The notes under the pieces are model-generated. The model had not been told where the DNA came from. It made no database searches and saw only the letters and a program-made list of their open reading frames with translations. From contig NZ_FNVD01000003.1 in assembly GCF_900108275.1 (NCBI RefSeq), forward strand, positions 1-64,000: 64,000 bases of DNA. Direction: 5' to 3'. Both the position numbers and the translations under genes were made by a program. The stretch is from Jhaorihella thermophila. Its GTDB lineage: Bacteria > Pseudomonadota > Alphaproteobacteria > Rhodobacterales > Rhodobacteraceae. This document shows, in pieces, positions 1-8,474 of this stretch; the first letter of the stretch is position 1; each line of letters opens with the position of its first letter.

Positions 1-129
1 GTTGTGGGCGTGCTGATCGAGGTGCCGGTGATGCTGAGCGTGGTGAAGATCGTCAACGCCACCAAGCCGTGGTATGAACGCGGCCCGGCGGTCCGGAAGG
101 TCGGGGCCAAGGGACGCCTTCATACTTGA
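1..129 (+). CDS. ACR3-family arsenite efflux permease, C-terminal fragment
   Basis: Only the last 42 codons are in the window; the gene begins upstream. The visible protein starts VVGVLIEVPVMLSVVKIVN, which is how ACR3-type (arsenite/H+ antiporter) proteins end: a last membrane helix containing a GVLIEVPVML segment, then a short basic tail (here ending KGRLHT). The stop is TGA at 127-129. ACR3 exporters sit in the inner membrane and expel As(III). No arsR or arsC is visible because the window starts inside this gene. The call rests on one conserved segment, so a related bile acid/sodium symporter fold protein is the alternative. Confidence 0.6.
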   Translation, partial: VVGVLIEVPVMLSVVKIVNATKPWYERGPAVRKVGAKGRLHT

Positions 130-159
130 ACCCGCAGCGCTCCAGCCGCCCGCGCTGAC

Positions 160-583
160 CGGCTTTGGTCACTTTACCGCTCTGCTAGGGCTGATCCCCG
201 GCCGGATCACCACCAACCCCAACTGGCCGACCTGGCCGGGGCACAAGCCATTCCCCCGGTCCCTTCTACATTCTTTCGGCCAGCGGCAACGCAGCGGCCA
301 CGCCGGGGCTGATCCTGTGGGTCGATCCAGTGCTCACCCGCCTGCGTCTTGCCCCCTGGCTGGCGGTTCCGGGTCGCCAAATTCTGACACTTTGCATGGC
401 CCATACCCTGATCGGCATGGGGATCCCGGACGAAGCAGGACTGCTCGACGGCAGCCTCGGCCCCGAACAGACTTCCTCTACAGCCTCGGCTTTTGCACCT
501 GCGCAGCACTATACGCCCGGCTCTGGGCGCTGTTCGCCGGACGCGGGCCGCTTGAGGCGCTGATGCGCCGCGTTGCCGGTTGA
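160..583 (+). pseudogene. Decayed DUF418 membrane protein, C-terminal remnant
   Basis: No single frame is open across this stretch with sensible protein, but three segments in order resemble the C-terminus of DUF418 membrane proteins. Frame 2 (about 163-245) gives a GFGHFTALLGL segment, frame 3 (about 255-470) gives FYILSASGNAAA, a PGRQILTLCMAHTLIGMG helix and an EAGLL segment, and frame 2 resumes (about 470-583) with FLYSLGFCTCAALYARLWAL and ends [12 protein letters not shown]. At least two frameshifts are needed, near 245-255 and 465-475, and the N-terminal two thirds of a roughly 400-residue family is absent. This reads as a dead gene remnant beside the arsenite exporter. Sequencing error is unlikely to account for both the shifts and the missing N-terminus. 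Confidence 0.55.
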
Positions 584-639
584 CACCGCACCGCGATCGG
601 GGGCTTCTGGCGCGGCTGACCACTGCGGGAGAGTCCCTG

Positions 640-1269
640 ATGGATCTGAGTCTCTGGCTGGCCTTCGTCGCCGCGACGGTCGTTGTGCTGATCATTCCCG
701 GCCCGACGATCCTGCTGGTGCTGAGCTATGCGCTATCCAAGGGCCGCAGCGTGGCGGTGGCCTCGGCCGGCGGCGTGGCGCTGGGGGATTTCGTGGCGAT
801 GACGACGTCCCTTGCGGGGCTGGGGGCGCTGGTGGCGACTTCGGCGGCGTGGTTCACGGCGCTGAAATGGGTCGGGGCTGCCTATCTGCTCTATCTCGGC
901 GTGAAACTGTTGCGTTCGGCCCCGTCCGCGGGGCTGGAGGCCGTCACCCCCAGCCGCGAAGTGACGGCGCGGGGCGTGTTCGGACACGCTGCTGCGGTGA
1001 CGGCGCTGAACCCGAAATCCATCGCCTTTTTCATCGCTTTCGTGCCGCAGTTCATTCACCCGAGCGAACCTCTGGGGCCGCAATTCGCGGTTCTGATCGC
1101 GACCTTCGTGGCGCTTGGCGCGCTCAACGCACTGGCCTATGCACTGGCCGCCGACCGGCTGCGCCGCTGGATCGGGCGGCCCCGCGTGGTGCGGGGGATG
1201 ACGCAGGCCGGAGGGTTGACCCTGATCGGAATGGGGCTGGCGACCGCGGTTTTGCGCCGGCCGGTCTGA
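640..1269 (+). CDS. LysE/RhtB-family amino acid or metabolite exporter
   Basis: A 209-residue inner-membrane protein of the usual length for the LysE/RhtB exporter family. It has an N-terminal helix followed by the family PGP motif at residues 20-22 ([12 protein letters not shown]), several further hydrophobic helices, and the central [15 protein letters not shown] segment near residue 125 typical of RhtB members. The start chosen is ATG 640, preceded by a GGGAGAG Shine-Dalgarno-like run at 627-633; an in-frame TTG at 580 would add 20 unlikely residues and overlap the DUF418 remnant. Family members export amino acids or homoserine lactone-type compounds, but the substrate cannot be read from the sequence. 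apt follows 83 bp downstream. Confidence 0.85.
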   Translation: MDLSLWLAFVAATVVVLIIPGPTILLVLSYALSKGRSVAVASAGGVALGDFVAMTTSLAGLGALVATSAAWFTALKWVGAAYLLYLGVKLLRSAPSAGLEAVTPSREVTARGVFGHAAAVTALNPKSIAFFIAFVPQFIHPSEPLGPQFAVLIATFVALGALNALAYALAADRLRRWIGRPRVVRGMTQAGGLTLIGMGLATAVLRRPV

Positions 1270-1352
1270 CGCCTGCGGCGCAGACGCCTCTTGATTTGCG
1301 GTCGCGGTTGCGCCAAACCGCGCCCCGGTCGGCCCAAACAAGGAAACACCCC

Positions 1353-1892
1353 ATGCCCCGAAACCGCACGGTCAAGGACTACATCCGCACCATCGTCGAT
1401 TTTCCGCACGAGGGAATCATGTTCCGCGACGTGACGACGCTGTTCGCCGACGCGCGCGGATTCCGCATGGCGATCGACCAGATGCTGCACCCCTACGCCG
1501 GGGAGCGGATCGACAAGGTGGTGGGGCTCGAGGCGCGCGGCTTCATTCTGGGCGGGGCGGTTGCGCATCAGCTGTCGGTGGGCTTCGTGCCGATCCGCAA
1601 GAAGGGCAAGCTGCCCGGCACGACGATCAGTCAGGAATACCAGCTGGAATATGGCGAGGCGATCGTCGAGATCCACGACGACGCGATACAGGCCGGCGAA
1701 AAGATCCTGCTGGTCGATGATCTGCTGGCCACCGGCGGCACGGCCGAGGCCGGGATCAAGCTGATCGAGCGGCTGGGCGGAGAGATCGTGGGCTGCGCCT
1801 TTGTCGTGGATCTGCCCGATCTGGGCGGGCGGAAGAAGCTGGAAGAGATGGGCATGGACGTGCATGCCCTGTGCGCTTTCGAGGGCGAATAG
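1353..1892 (+). CDS. apt: Adenine phosphoribosyltransferase
   Basis: Catalyses adenine + PRPP to AMP + pyrophosphate in purine salvage in the cytoplasm. The 179-residue protein has the full APT architecture: an N-terminal hood starting [12 protein letters not shown], the LEARGFILG segment near residue 60, the flexible-loop region KKGKLPGTT, and the PRPP-binding motif [10 protein letters not shown] at residues 121-130. Start ATG 1353 is preceded by AAGGAA at 1339-1344. Length and motif order match bacterial APT, so confidence is high. It is followed by a convergent intergenic repeat copy and the end of a minus-strand flavoprotein gene. Confidence 0.97.
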   Translation: MPRNRTVKDYIRTIVDFPHEGIMFRDVTTLFADARGFRMAIDQMLHPYAGERIDKVVGLEARGFILGGAVAHQLSVGFVPIRKKGKLPGTTISQEYQLEYGEAIVEIHDDAIQAGEKILLVDDLLATGGTAEAGIKLIERLGGEIVGCAFVVDLPDLGGRKKLEEMGMDVHALCAFEGE

Positions 1893-1906
1893 GCGCTGGA
1901 CGGGAA

Positions 1907-1960
1907 CGCCGCCTCGCGGCGGCGTGCCTCCGGCGGGGGTATTTCGGACCAGAAAGAAGC
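1907..1960 (-). repeat. Intergenic repeat copy 1 (GC-rich REP-like)
   Basis: Read on the minus strand this begins with the family head GCTTCTTTCTGGTCCGAAAT, continues into ACCCCCGCCGGAGGC and ends in a GCCGCCGCGAGGCGGC hairpin. It fills the 100-bp gap between the converging ends of apt and the FAD-linked oxidase gene. Related copies occur at seven other places in the window. A role as a bidirectional transcription end or REP-like element is inferred from position only. Confidence 0.6.
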
Positions 1961-1992
1961 AGGGGCACGACAGCCGGGCGAAGGGCGGCGCG

Positions 1993-3417
1993 TCAGTCTG
2001 CCGGGCCGCGCAACACCGCGCCGGGATTCATGATTCCATGCGGGTCGAGCGCGGCCTTGATCGCCCGCATCGCCGCAAGGCGCGCGGGATCGGCGTAGCG
2101 TTCGAGGTCGCCCACCTTGAGCCGCCCCACGCCGTGTTCGGCGCTGAAGGATCCGCCCAGCGCGTACACGAGGTCATGCACCATGCGTTTTATGGCTTCG
2201 CGTTGCGCGGCAAAATCGGCTTTGGAGCGGCCGCGCGGCGGGAACACGTTGTAGTGCAGGTTGCCGTCGCCCAGGTGGCCGAAACAGTTCACGCGCAGAT
2301 CGCCATGCCGCGCGACGGCCGCGCCGGCGCGGGCGATGAAATCGGGGATGGCCGCCAGCGGCAGAGAAATGTCGTGGCTGGAGATCGCGCCGATCAGGCG
2401 GTTGGCTTCGGGGATGCGTTCGCGGACGGCCCAGAGCGCGTCGCGCTGCGCCTCGTTCTGCGCGATTACTCCGTCCAGGGCCAGATCGCGCGCGGCGGCA
2501 GTTTCGAACAGCCGCACCAACATGTCCTGAGCGTCGAGGCCGGCGAAAAGCCCCAGTTCGATAAGCACGCACCAGTCGGGGCGGGCGTCGAAGGGTTGGC
2601 GCACGTCCGGCAGGGTTTCGTCGAGAAAAGCCAGTCCTTCCCCGTGGATCAGTTCGAAGGCGCTGATCCCGTCGCCCGTCAGGTCGCGCGCCAGCGTCAG
2701 CAGCTCCAGCGCGGCGGCCGGGTCCGGCACGACCAGCATCGCCGTGCCCGTGGAGGCCGGGATCGGATGGAGCTTGAGCGCGGCGGCGGTGATCACGCCC
2801 AGCGTGCCTTCGGCCCCGATCAAGAGGTCGCGCAGGTCATAGCCGGTATTGTCCTTGCGCAGCCGCGTGAGCCCATGCCAGATGCTGCCATCGGGCAGCA
2901 CCGCCTCAAGCCCCAGGCACAGATCCCGCGCATTGCCATAGCGCAGCACGTTGACGCCTCCGGCATTGGTGGAGAGGTTGCCCCCGATCCGGCATGACCC
3001 CTCGGCCGCAAGCGACAGCGGGAAAAGACGTCCTGCATCGCGTGCGGCAGCCTGCACGTCGGCGAGGATCGCGCCGGCTTCCGCCACGATCACGTTTTCC
3101 AGCCTGTGCACCGCGCGGATCGCGGACATGCGTTCCAGCGACAGGATCAGGGGCGCCGGCCCGCCTGCGCAGATCTGTCCGCCGACGAGGCCGGTGCCCC
3201 CGCCATAGGGCACGACCGGCACACGCGCCCGAGCCGCGGCGCGGATAAGTTCGGACACTTCCTCTACCGTGCGCGGCAACGCCAACAGGCCGGCGGTTCC
3301 TTTGAACAGGCCGCGCGGCTCTTCGAGATAGCGCGGTTCGACCGGACGGAACAGATCTTGGGACAAGCGGCCACGCAGGGCCTCGGCACAGGCGGAATCG
3401 GCGGGGTTCAGGGTCAT
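1993..3417 (-). CDS. FAD-binding oxidoreductase of the GlcD/D-2-hydroxyacid dehydrogenase family
   Basis: A 474-residue flavoprotein of the VAO/PCMH fold. The N-terminal FAD domain has the PYGGGTGLVGG motif about 75 residues in and NLSTNAGG further on, followed by a C-terminal FAD-oxidase domain ending with the conserved GSFSAEHGVG and ALDPHGIMNPG signatures. These mark the GlcD/LldD-like/D-2-hydroxyglutarate dehydrogenase group, which oxidises D-2-hydroxy acids and passes electrons to the quinone pool or ETF. Start ATG 3417 is chosen because upstream in-frame sequence (to 3483) would overlap the preceding gene and is not protein-like. It lies 62 bp after the OYE-family gene and may be last in that operon. 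The exact substrate is not readable. Confidence 0.85.
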   Translation of the reverse strand: MTLNPADSACAEALRGRLSQDLFRPVEPRYLEEPRGLFKGTAGLLALPRTVEEVSELIRAAARARVPVVPYGGGTGLVGGQICAGGPAPLILSLERMSAIRAVHRLENVIVAEAGAILADVQAAARDAGRLFPLSLAAEGSCRIGGNLSTNAGGVNVLRYGNARDLCLGLEAVLPDGSIWHGLTRLRKDNTGYDLRDLLIGAEGTLGVITAAALKLHPIPASTGTAMLVVPDPAAALELLTLARDLTGDGISAFELIHGEGLAFLDETLPDVRQPFDARPDWCVLIELGLFAGLDAQDMLVRLFETAAARDLALDGVIAQNEAQRDALWAVRERIPEANRLIGAISSHDISLPLAAIPDFIARAGAAVARHGDLRVNCFGHLGDGNLHYNVFPPRGRSKADFAAQREAIKRMVHDLVYALGGSFSAEHGVGRLKVGDLERYADPARLAAMRAIKAALDPHGIMNPGAVLRGPAD

Positions 3418-3479
3418 GGTCCCATCTGTGCCCAAGGCGGCGCGGATGGGCAAGCTTTCCCGGTTCCGCCGACCCCGCG

Positions 3480-5459
3480 TCATAGCGCCAGCGCGGCCTT
3501 GCGTCCTTCGTAAATCGCGTAGGCCGCGTTGCGTGGGGCGTTGGCGTCGCCGATCAGGGTGCAGGCGATGCCGCGCGCCGCAAGGTCGTCCCGCAGGTCC
3601 ATGTCGGCGTGGTTGGTCGTGGCCATGACCAGGTCATCCGCTTCGATCAAGGTCACATCCCCCGTCAGAAGCGACAGAACCCGCGCCCCCTGCCCCGTCC
3701 ATTCGGCGATCGCGCTGTCGGTGACGAAGCGCACGCCCAACCGGGCAAGGGTGCGCCGCAGCGGCCAGTCGGTGGCGCTGCGCTGCAGCTCCTTGCCGAC
3801 CAAGCCATCGGGAGTGACGATCGTCACCGCGTGGCCCAGCTCGGCCAGCCACCAGGCGGTGCCACAGCCGCGCCAGTTGCCGCCCTCGTCCAGCACGATC
3901 ACGCGCCGCCCCGGACGCGCGGCGCGGGTCATCACGTCCTCGGGGGACCAGACGCGGCCGTGCTCCAGCCCCGGCAGGGTGGCCAGATGCGGCAAGGCCT
4001 TCTGAAAGCCGGTGCCGGGCGGCTGCGACCCCGTGGCAAGAACCACCGCATCGGCACCGAAGGCCGTAATGTCGTTCGCGTCCATATAGCTGTTGTAGCG
4101 CAGATCCACGCCCAGCTTTTCCAGCTGCCGCCGATACCATCCGATCAGGTCGCTCACCTGCCCCCGGCGCGGTTGCAGGCCCGCCAGCCGGAACTGGCCG
4201 CCGATCTCGGGCCCGGCCTCGGCCAGCGTCACGCTGTGCCCGCGTTCCGCCGCCGCCCGCGCGGCCTCCAGCCCCGCCGGACCGCCGCCGACCACCAGCA
4301 CGCGTTTCGGCACGGGCGCGGGCGTAAACCGCTCCCCGCCCCAATCGTGTTCGCGCCCTGCGGACGGGTTCACCAGGCAGGAAATCCAGTAATCCCGGCT
4401 GCGCCGGCCCCAGCATTGCTGGTTGCAGGAAATACAGCCGCGCACATCCTCGTCCCGCCCCTCGGCCGCCTTGGCCACCAGATGCGGGTCGGCGATCTGG
4501 CCGCGCACGATCGACACCAGATCCGCCTCGCCCGCGCCCAGCACGGTGTTGGCGTTCTCGGGCGTGCGGATATGCGCTTCAGCGGTGACCAAAGCATGGC
4601 TCACGACGCCCTTGAGCGTCTGGGCCAGGTCCACGCCCAGCTTTTCGCCATAAAGAAAGGTTGGCATCAGCTTGTAGAAGTCGAAATAGCTGCCCACGCC
4701 GCAGGTGACGTAATCCATCGCCTCTTCGGCATCGTGCAGGGCGATGATCTCGGACATGCTCTCGCGGCTGAGCGCGGCGGGCATGTCCGGTTCGTCGTTC
4801 ACCGCCAGCCCGATGATGAAATCATCGCCGCAGGCGCGGCGGATGCGGTGGCAGATCTCGCGGCTGAACCGTGTGCGGTTTTCAAGGCTGCCGCCCCATT
4901 TGTCGTCGCGGGTGTTGGAAAAGGGCGTCCAGAACTGGTCGAGCAGACAGTGATAGGCAGCCCAGACCTCGACCCCATCGAACCCGGCCTTGCGGCAGCG
5001 GATCGCGGCCTGAACAAAGCCGTCGATGGTTTCCTCTATCTCGGCCTCGGTCATGGCGTGGCTGCCGTCGCTGTCATGCCAGCTGGGGCCGCCCGAGGGC
5101 GACCAGTGCGCGTGCCAGGAGTTGTCGGCATCCCCATGCGCGCCGACATGGTAGAGCTGTTGCAGGATCACCGCGCCCTCGTCATGCACCGCCTCGGTGA
5201 TGCGGCGGAAATGCGGGATCACCGCGTCGGTGCCGGGGCGGAAATTGCCGCGAGTGAGAACGGCGGCGGGGTGCACCGGCATCGGCTCGACCACGATCAT
5301 CGCCGCGCCGCCCTTGGCGCGTTCCACGTAATAGGCAAGGTGCTGATCGCCCGGCAGGCCGTTCACGCTCATGTTGGTGGTATGTGCGCCGAACACCACC
5401 CGGTTGCGAAGGGTCTTGTGGCGCAGCTGCGCGGGCCTGAAGATATGCGGGAATTTCAT
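3480..5459 (-). CDS. NADH:flavin oxidoreductase, TMADH/2,4-dienoyl-CoA reductase type
   Basis: A 659-residue, three-domain enzyme: an N-terminal FMN TIM barrel (residues 1-370), a [4Fe-4S] site, and a C-terminal FAD/NAD(P)-binding half with VVGGGPAGLEA at about 389. The cluster ligands are all visible: C342, C345, C349 and C361 (C-x2-C-x3-C-x11-C). Trimethylamine dehydrogenase, 2,4-dienoyl-CoA reductase and N-methyl amino acid demethylases share this layout. Its ATG overlaps the stop of the ProC-like gene by 4 nt (5456-5459), so the two are translationally coupled. With an MttB-family gene and a second OYE upstream in the same operon, demethylation or oxidation of an N-methylated compound is more likely than fatty acid reduction; this is inference from context. 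Confidence 0.82.
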   Translation of the reverse strand: MKFPHIFRPAQLRHKTLRNRVVFGAHTTNMSVNGLPGDQHLAYYVERAKGGAAMIVVEPMPVHPAAVLTRGNFRPGTDAVIPHFRRITEAVHDEGAVILQQLYHVGAHGDADNSWHAHWSPSGGPSWHDSDGSHAMTEAEIEETIDGFVQAAIRCRKAGFDGVEVWAAYHCLLDQFWTPFSNTRDDKWGGSLENRTRFSREICHRIRRACGDDFIIGLAVNDEPDMPAALSRESMSEIIALHDAEEAMDYVTCGVGSYFDFYKLMPTFLYGEKLGVDLAQTLKGVVSHALVTAEAHIRTPENANTVLGAGEADLVSIVRGQIADPHLVAKAAEGRDEDVRGCISCNQQCWGRRSRDYWISCLVNPSAGREHDWGGERFTPAPVPKRVLVVGGGPAGLEAARAAAERGHSVTLAEAGPEIGGQFRLAGLQPRRGQVSDLIGWYRRQLEKLGVDLRYNSYMDANDITAFGADAVVLATGSQPPGTGFQKALPHLATLPGLEHGRVWSPEDVMTRAARPGRRVIVLDEGGNWRGCGTAWWLAELGHAVTIVTPDGLVGKELQRSATDWPLRRTLARLGVRFVTDSAIAEWTGQGARVLSLLTGDVTLIEADDLVMATTNHADMDLRDDLAARGIACTLIGDANAPRNAAYAIYEGRKAALAL

Positions 5460-6187
5460 CCGTTTTCCTCCAGCCGGTCCAGCCCTTCGCGCAAGCGATC
5501 GCGCATTCCGCTTTCCTCCATGAAGAGCCGCAGGCGCTGGTTGTAGCCGCCGGGGGTGTTCAGCGCCTCGATCAGCGGCCCGCAGGCGCTGGCCGACAGG
5601 CTGGAAGAGACGAGCGCGCGCAGGAACGCCTCGCCCTTGCCCGGATCGGACAGGCGGTCGCCCAGCCAATCGGCGGCGTCGCCCACCATCCGCACCACGG
5701 GCGACAGCACCGCCTGGGCGCACAGGCAGGCGGCCATCTCGGCGTCGTCGGCCATCTCCACCACCGTGTTGCGCGCACCGAAAATTTCGCGCACCAGCGC
5801 CGCGTCGCCCTGTACCAGTATGGGCGAGTCGCCCCGTGCGATGGCCGGAAAAGGCAGCATCAGGGCGGCGGCGCGCGCCGGGTGGACCATCTGCCCCACG
5901 GCATCCAGCGGCATCCCGGGCATGAAGGAAACGACCTTCTGGTCAGCGCGAAACGCCAGCGCACGCAGCACCGCCGACGCGACATCGGCCATGAGCCCGA
6001 CGAATACGATATCGCTTTGATCGACGACCGACTGGTTGTCCGCGACGGTCACATTCGCGTGGCTCTGCGCCAGCGCACGCGACACGGCGCGGCTGCGTTC
6101 GGACACGGTGATCTGGTGCCCGTCGCCCGCGATCCCGCGCACGACCGCACCCGAAATGGTTCCGGTGCCAATGAACCCCAGCCGCAT
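5456..6187 (-). CDS. Pyrroline-5-carboxylate reductase-like NAD(P)-binding protein
   Basis: A 243-residue protein beginning with a dinucleotide-binding fold, MRLGFIGTGTISGAVVRG, followed by segments typical of the ProC superfamily (SDIVFVGLMAD, VVSFMPGMPLD, and a helical C-terminal dimerisation half with ALNTPGGYNQ). True ProC proteins are about 270 residues and end TPGGTT; here TPGGYN and the shorter length argue for a relative rather than the proline biosynthetic enzyme. It lies 28 bp after one OYE-family gene and overlaps the other by 4 nt. A role in reducing or oxidising a cyclic imine made when a betaine such as proline betaine is demethylated would fit, but is inferred from context only. 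Confidence 0.75.
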   Translation of the reverse strand: MRLGFIGTGTISGAVVRGIAGDGHQITVSERSRAVSRALAQSHANVTVADNQSVVDQSDIVFVGLMADVASAVLRALAFRADQKVVSFMPGMPLDAVGQMVHPARAAALMLPFPAIARGDSPILVQGDAALVREIFGARNTVVEMADDAEMAACLCAQAVLSPVVRMVGDAADWLGDRLSDPGKGEAFLRALVSSSLSASACGPLIEALNTPGGYNQRLRLFMEESGMRDRLREGLDRLEENG

Positions 6188-6215
6188 CAGGTTTCCTTTA
6201 TATCCAAAACATGGA

Positions 6216-8261
6216 TCAAAGATCCTTCACCAGCCGCAGCGCATCATGGATGGCCGCGTGGATATTGCGCGCCGACACCGCGTCGCCGATCCGGTAGAGA
6301 CGGAACTGCCCGTCGGGGTTGGTTTCCACCTCCTGCGGCCGTCCCGCGATCAGCGCATCGTAATCCACTTCGCCAAGGTTCACCGACAGCGGCCTGAGAT
6401 CGAAATAGAGGTCCGCCAGCGGCTGAGTGCCATAATTCAGCACCACCTGATCATATGCCGCCTCAAACGTGTGGTCGCTGTAATCCGTGCCGATGGTGGC
6501 GACCAGCCGGTTGCCCTCGCGCCGGACGTCCTTCAGCCGTCTTGCCACGGTAAAGGTCGCATCCTTGTCCTGCAGGCTGCGCATGTAGGGCACCAGGTTC
6601 ATCCCCATCACGTCCGGCGCAAACGTGCGGTCCGGCGTCATAACCTCGACACGGGCACCCGCATTGACCACCACCTCGGCGGCCTGCAACGCGGCGTGAT
6701 CGCCCACCTCGTCGTAGATCAGCACCGATCCGGCCGGCTTGACGTCGCCCGACAGGATGTCCCAGCTGGTAACCAGCAGGTCGTTTTCCTTGCCGGTCTC
6801 GAACAGTTCGGTCGTCGGCAACCCGCCGGTGGCAACGATCACGACATCCGGTTTCAGGGCGGTCACATCCGCCGCCTCGGCCCAGGTATTGAAGCGGAAC
6901 TCCACGTCCCGCGCCGCGCATTGCGTCATGCGCCAGTCGATGATCCCGATCATCTCGCGCCGGCGCGAGCTCTGTGCGATCAGCCGCACCTGCCCGCCGG
7001 GGTCCGGCGCGGCCTCGAATACGGTGACGGCATGGCCTCGCTCGGCGGCGACCCGCGCGGCCTCGAGCCCGCCGGGACCCGCACCCACGACCACCACCTT
7101 TTTGCGCGCGGCCGCCGGGGCGATGGTGTGGGGCATCGACAACTCCCGCCCCGTGGCCGGATTGTGGATGCACAACGCCGGCGCCCCCTGATAGATCCGG
7201 TCAAGGCAGTAGGTGGCGCCGACGCAGGGCCGGATGTCGTGCTCGCGCCCCTCGACGATCTTTCTGACGATATGCGGATCGGCCATATGCGCCCGCGTCA
7301 TCCCCACCATGTCCAACAGGCCTGCGGCCACCGCATGCCGCGCGGTCGCCACGTCGGGGATGCGCGCGGCATGGAATGTCGGCAGCCCCGTCTCGGTCCG
7401 CACCATGCCGGCAAAGTCGAGATGCGGCGCGCTGCGCATCCCCTGCACCGGGATCACGTCGGTCAGCGCCGGATCGGTGTGAATGCGACCGCGAATCACG
7501 TTGATGAAATCCACTTGTCCCGTCGCCTTGAGCCGTTTGGCCATCTCCACGCCCATCTTGGGTGAAATGCCCCCGACCTGCGCCTCGTCCGCGGTGAAGC
7601 GCACACCCAGAACGAAGTCGTCGCCCACCCGTTCGCGGATCGCCGCGATCACGTCGAGGCCGAACTTCATCCGGCTCTCCAGCGTCTGCCCGCCATAGGG
7701 GCCGTCCAGATCGTTGGTCAACGGCGACCAGAACTGGTCGATCAGGTGGCCATAGGCCTCCAGCTCGATCCCGTCCATGCCGCCGTCCTTCATCCGCTCG
7801 GCGGCATCGGCAAAGTCTCGAATGATCCGGGCAATGTCCCAATCCTCGGCCAGCTTGGGAAAGGCGCGGTGCGCAGGCTCCCGATGGCGCGAGGACGACA
7901 CCGAAGGCAGCCAGTCGCCCTTGTCCCACCCAGTCCGGCGCCCTAGGTGGGTCAGTTGAATCATGACCGCCGCTCCGTGTTCGTGACAGGCATCCGTCAG
8001 CCGCCGGACCCAGGGCACGACCTCGTCCTTGTAGGCAAGGATGTTGTTGAACACGGGCGGGCTGTCCTTGCTGACTACGGCCGAGCCTGCGGTCATCGTC
8101 AGAGCGATCCCGGCCTTGGCCCGCTCTTCATGATAGGCGCGATACCGATCCTTGGGCATCCCTTCCTCGGGATAGGCCGGTTCGTGACTGGTCGTCATGA
8201 TCCGGTTGCGAAGCGTGAGATGCTTCAGCTTGTAGGGTTGCAGCAGGGGATCGTTCGACAT
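6216..8261 (-). CDS. OYE-family flavoprotein, N-methylproline demethylase-like
   Basis: A 681-residue enzyme with the same layout as its operon partner: FMN barrel (residues 1-375) and FAD/NAD half with VVGAGPGGLEA at about 391. The Fe-S region differs: C346, C352 and C364 are present but the position of the second ligand is A349 (RPCVGATYC), so only three of the usual four cysteines line up. Length and layout resemble demethylases assigned to N-methylproline (StcD-type) in stachydrine degradation, although that assignment is from memory of the family. Start ATG 8261 is preceded by ACGGAGCAG; upstream in-frame sequence runs into an intergenic repeat and is rejected. Confidence 0.75.
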   Translation of the reverse strand: MSNDPLLQPYKLKHLTLRNRIMTTSHEPAYPEEGMPKDRYRAYHEERAKAGIALTMTAGSAVVSKDSPPVFNNILAYKDEVVPWVRRLTDACHEHGAAVMIQLTHLGRRTGWDKGDWLPSVSSSRHREPAHRAFPKLAEDWDIARIIRDFADAAERMKDGGMDGIELEAYGHLIDQFWSPLTNDLDGPYGGQTLESRMKFGLDVIAAIRERVGDDFVLGVRFTADEAQVGGISPKMGVEMAKRLKATGQVDFINVIRGRIHTDPALTDVIPVQGMRSAPHLDFAGMVRTETGLPTFHAARIPDVATARHAVAAGLLDMVGMTRAHMADPHIVRKIVEGREHDIRPCVGATYCLDRIYQGAPALCIHNPATGRELSMPHTIAPAAARKKVVVVGAGPGGLEAARVAAERGHAVTVFEAAPDPGGQVRLIAQSSRRREMIGIIDWRMTQCAARDVEFRFNTWAEAADVTALKPDVVIVATGGLPTTELFETGKENDLLVTSWDILSGDVKPAGSVLIYDEVGDHAALQAAEVVVNAGARVEVMTPDRTFAPDVMGMNLVPYMRSLQDKDATFTVARRLKDVRREGNRLVATIGTDYSDHTFEAAYDQVVLNYGTQPLADLYFDLRPLSVNLGEVDYDALIAGRPQEVETNPDGQFRLYRIGDAVSARNIHAAIHDALRLVKDL

Positions 8262-8324
8262 CGAACTGCTCCGTAAGTTCAGCACGACCAGATTGCGCCG
8301 CTTCGCGGCACGCCATTTTTCATT

Positions 8325-8473
8325 GCGCCGCGCTTGCGCGGCGCGGTGCCTCCGGCAGGGATATTTGAGGCAAGAGAAAGAGAGATCGTCTTTTCCTCTT
8401 GCCTCAAATATCCTGGGGGGTGCGGGGGGCAAAGCCCCCTGCGCCGGTCGGATCGCGCAAGCGATCCGAAATC
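8325..8473. repeat. Intergenic repeat copy 2, inverted dimer
   Basis: This contains two copies of the repeat head facing each other. The 17-bp arms at 8360-8376 and 8396-8412 are perfect reverse complements (GATATTTGAGGCAAGAG). Outside them lie a GCGCCGCGC/GCGCGGCGC hairpin (8325-8344), a GGGGGC/GCCCCC hairpin (about 8424-8438) and a TCGGATCGC/GCGATCCGA hairpin (about 8448-8467). It occupies the gap between the MttB-like gene and the next operon gene, so it may end, process or protect the transcript there. Confidence 0.7.
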
Positions 8474-8474
8474 C

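Noticed and set aside
580-639. Upstream TTG start for the LysE-type exporter
   Set aside because: It adds 20 residues without family similarity, overlaps the DUF418 remnant, and ignores the good ribosome site before ATG 640.
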